This document shows positions 62,811 to 64,000 of a stretch of DNA of 64,000 nt, in pieces. The notes under the pieces are model-generated. The model saw nothing but the letters and a program-made list of their open reading frames with translations, was not told where the DNA came from and searched no databases. Position 1 is the first letter of the stretch, and each line of letters starts with the position of its first letter. The DNA is taken from the NCBI GenBank assembly GCA_018343915.1, contig JABRWF010000001.1:992001-1056000 (forward strand), given 5' to 3'. The position numbers were made by a program, and so were the translations under genes. The stretch is from Agroathelia rolfsii. Taxonomy: Eukaryota; Basidiomycota; Agaricomycetes; Amylocorticiales; Amylocorticiaceae.

Positions 62811-63300
62811 TATAAGAAAAGCAAGTGAGCAAGCCAGCTAAGACTAAAGCAAAAAGCTAGAATAATGCCATTGAAGGCATCTACTTGTTATTGTATATGG
62901 ACATGGTATACAGACAAATGAATGAAATACATACTACAACACATAGCTACTCCAAAGGCCTTAAACCCAATGAAATCTCCAAATAGGAAAGAAAACATGT
63001 ATGAAGTTATGTAGGTAGATGTAGAGGCAAAGGTAATAATAAAGATGAAGGTTAAGAAAGGAAAATGTATAAAGTTTGAAAAAAAGCATTGAGAATGAAA
63101 TAAGAAACATTATGCTGTGGCAGCTGCATGTACATCCTGGTCCCTTTAATTAATAGTCTAGACCAGGCAATACCCCCTGGTTATCCTGGGTATTATAGAT
63201 GAGGTAGACAAGTGCTATGTATAGTGAGTCTAGGGCTTTATGATAATGAGCAAAAGGAATATAATAGCAGTATAGCCATCATCATCATATTTATGTATAC
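62811..63300 (-). repeat. MIN-1 remnant, strongly decayed
   Basis: It aligns with the young MIN-1 copy from its LTR (45565 onward) into its interior (about 45880-46205), with a deletion joining LTR to interior near 62964. CG in the young copy is mostly TG or CA here. Confidence 0.65.
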
Positions 63301-63926
63301 CTCCTGTTAGAATATGTGATCTATGTGCCAGGTCACATGATTCTGCCTTATATTTACAGTGTGAGAAAAGTGAGCAAGCCGGTTTATTGTTCAAAAAGCT
63401 AGATAGTATTGCGCTTGTCCTTGTACTTAATAAATGTTAGTAGTAATGGGTGTAATATAGACTACTTGTAGTCCACTAGTTACCTATGTAAAAGACAATA
63501 CACTTACTTGTTAGAAAAGGTATGGTCTATTTAAGATATAGGTAAAGGTAAGTTAAAATCTATATATGTGAAAGTGGTTAGTAACTGTTTATACCTAAGA
63601 TAACACTTTAGCTGGTGTCTCGTAAGAATACTTACTTATTACTCCTTTAGAGTAAGGCTTTGTGTTTATCTTGTTGTAGACTTTGTAAGTCTATAAAGTG
63701 AAGTTAGTATGTGAGCTAGTCCTTAGACTATTTAACTCACTTATTTCTGATGAAATAACTTGTCATTTCCAGCCAATTTTGCTAGTGCTTATATAATACA
63801 AAATATTCTAATTTCTACAAGATTAGTAAGCCAATCCTGTGCTTATCTAATCTGCTTAGTAAGAGAAGTTACTTATAAATCTGCTTATAAATCAGCTTAG
63901 TAATATTCCTACTTGCTGAATAATAT

Positions 63927-64000
63927 GCTTGGTAAGTAGTTTGTGTGCTTGGTAAGCAATCTGTATGCTTAGTCAGTAATTTGTATAGTATTAGTAAGTA
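63927..64000. repeat. Degenerate 20-bp tandem repeat at window end
   Basis: GCTTGGTAAG or close variants at 63927, 63947 and 63967, continuing to the window edge. Looser copies of GCTTAGTAA occur upstream from about 63850. Confidence 0.5.

Overview
This looks like a transposon-dominated stretch of a basidiomycete genome, probably an Agaricomycete. A Rhizoctonia-like fungus is my guess from the style of the elements, not a proof. I can support one host-type gene, a four-exon peroxisomal acyl-CoA oxidase at 58913-60797 on the minus strand with very short introns. Almost everything else is LTR retrotransposons, solo LTRs and small non-autonomous LTR elements nested in one another. Nearly all were delimited by eye from TG...CA ends and 5-bp target site duplications (TSDs).

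Family names used here are mine. COP-A, COP-B and COP-C are Ty1/copia families with LTRs of 321, 354-361 and 339-347 bp. GYP-1 and GYP-2 are chromodomain Ty3/gypsy families with LTRs of about 1.0 kb and 0.85 kb. LTR-3 (about 875 bp), LTR-4 (622 bp), LTR-5 (856 bp) and LTR-6 (272 bp) are seen as LTRs. MIN-1 (LTR 193-205 bp, non-coding interior 1.1-1.2 kb) and MIN-2 (LTR 177 bp) are non-autonomous. tTRIM is a 385-bp miniature element whose 123-bp LTR is essentially a tRNA-like gene.

Layout. Positions 1-22008: an old GYP-1 copy (5' LTR truncated by a MIN-1 element; 3' LTR 20999-22008) broken by many insertions, including a tandem tTRIM, which in turn holds a full GYP-2 element (9030-17221), which holds a GYP-1 solo LTR. 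Positions 22009-40362: heavily decayed MIN-1, MIN-2, LTR-3, GYP and COP solo LTRs, two tTRIM loci and a decayed Zn2Cys6-like gene. Positions 40363-45365: COP-A, nearly intact with one stop codon. Positions 45565-58784: a MIN-1 solo LTR opened by a MIN-1 element that carries a GYP-2 solo LTR (itself carrying intact COP-B) and intact COP-C. Positions 58785-64000: the oxidase gene, a LINE RNase H/C-terminal remnant and further decayed repeats.

How the parts work together. The three COP elements and tTRIM share a primer binding site matching the anticodon region of initiator tRNA-Met and similar polypurine tracts, so COP proteins are plausible helpers for tTRIM. In all three COP elements the Gag start codon lies inside that primer site. 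All COP-family LTRs carry a predicted 64-72 nt spliceosomal intron between two hairpins. GYP-1 and GYP-2 instead show 11-14 nt complementarity between the predicted RNA 5' end and the primer site, as in Tf1/sushi self-priming, and share a G-GGT-TTT slippery heptamer at the gag-pol junction. Old copies have decayed largely by transitions (CGA to TGA, CAG to TAG, CAA to TAA, LTR end CA to TA), consistent with RIP-like mutation or methylation-driven deamination.
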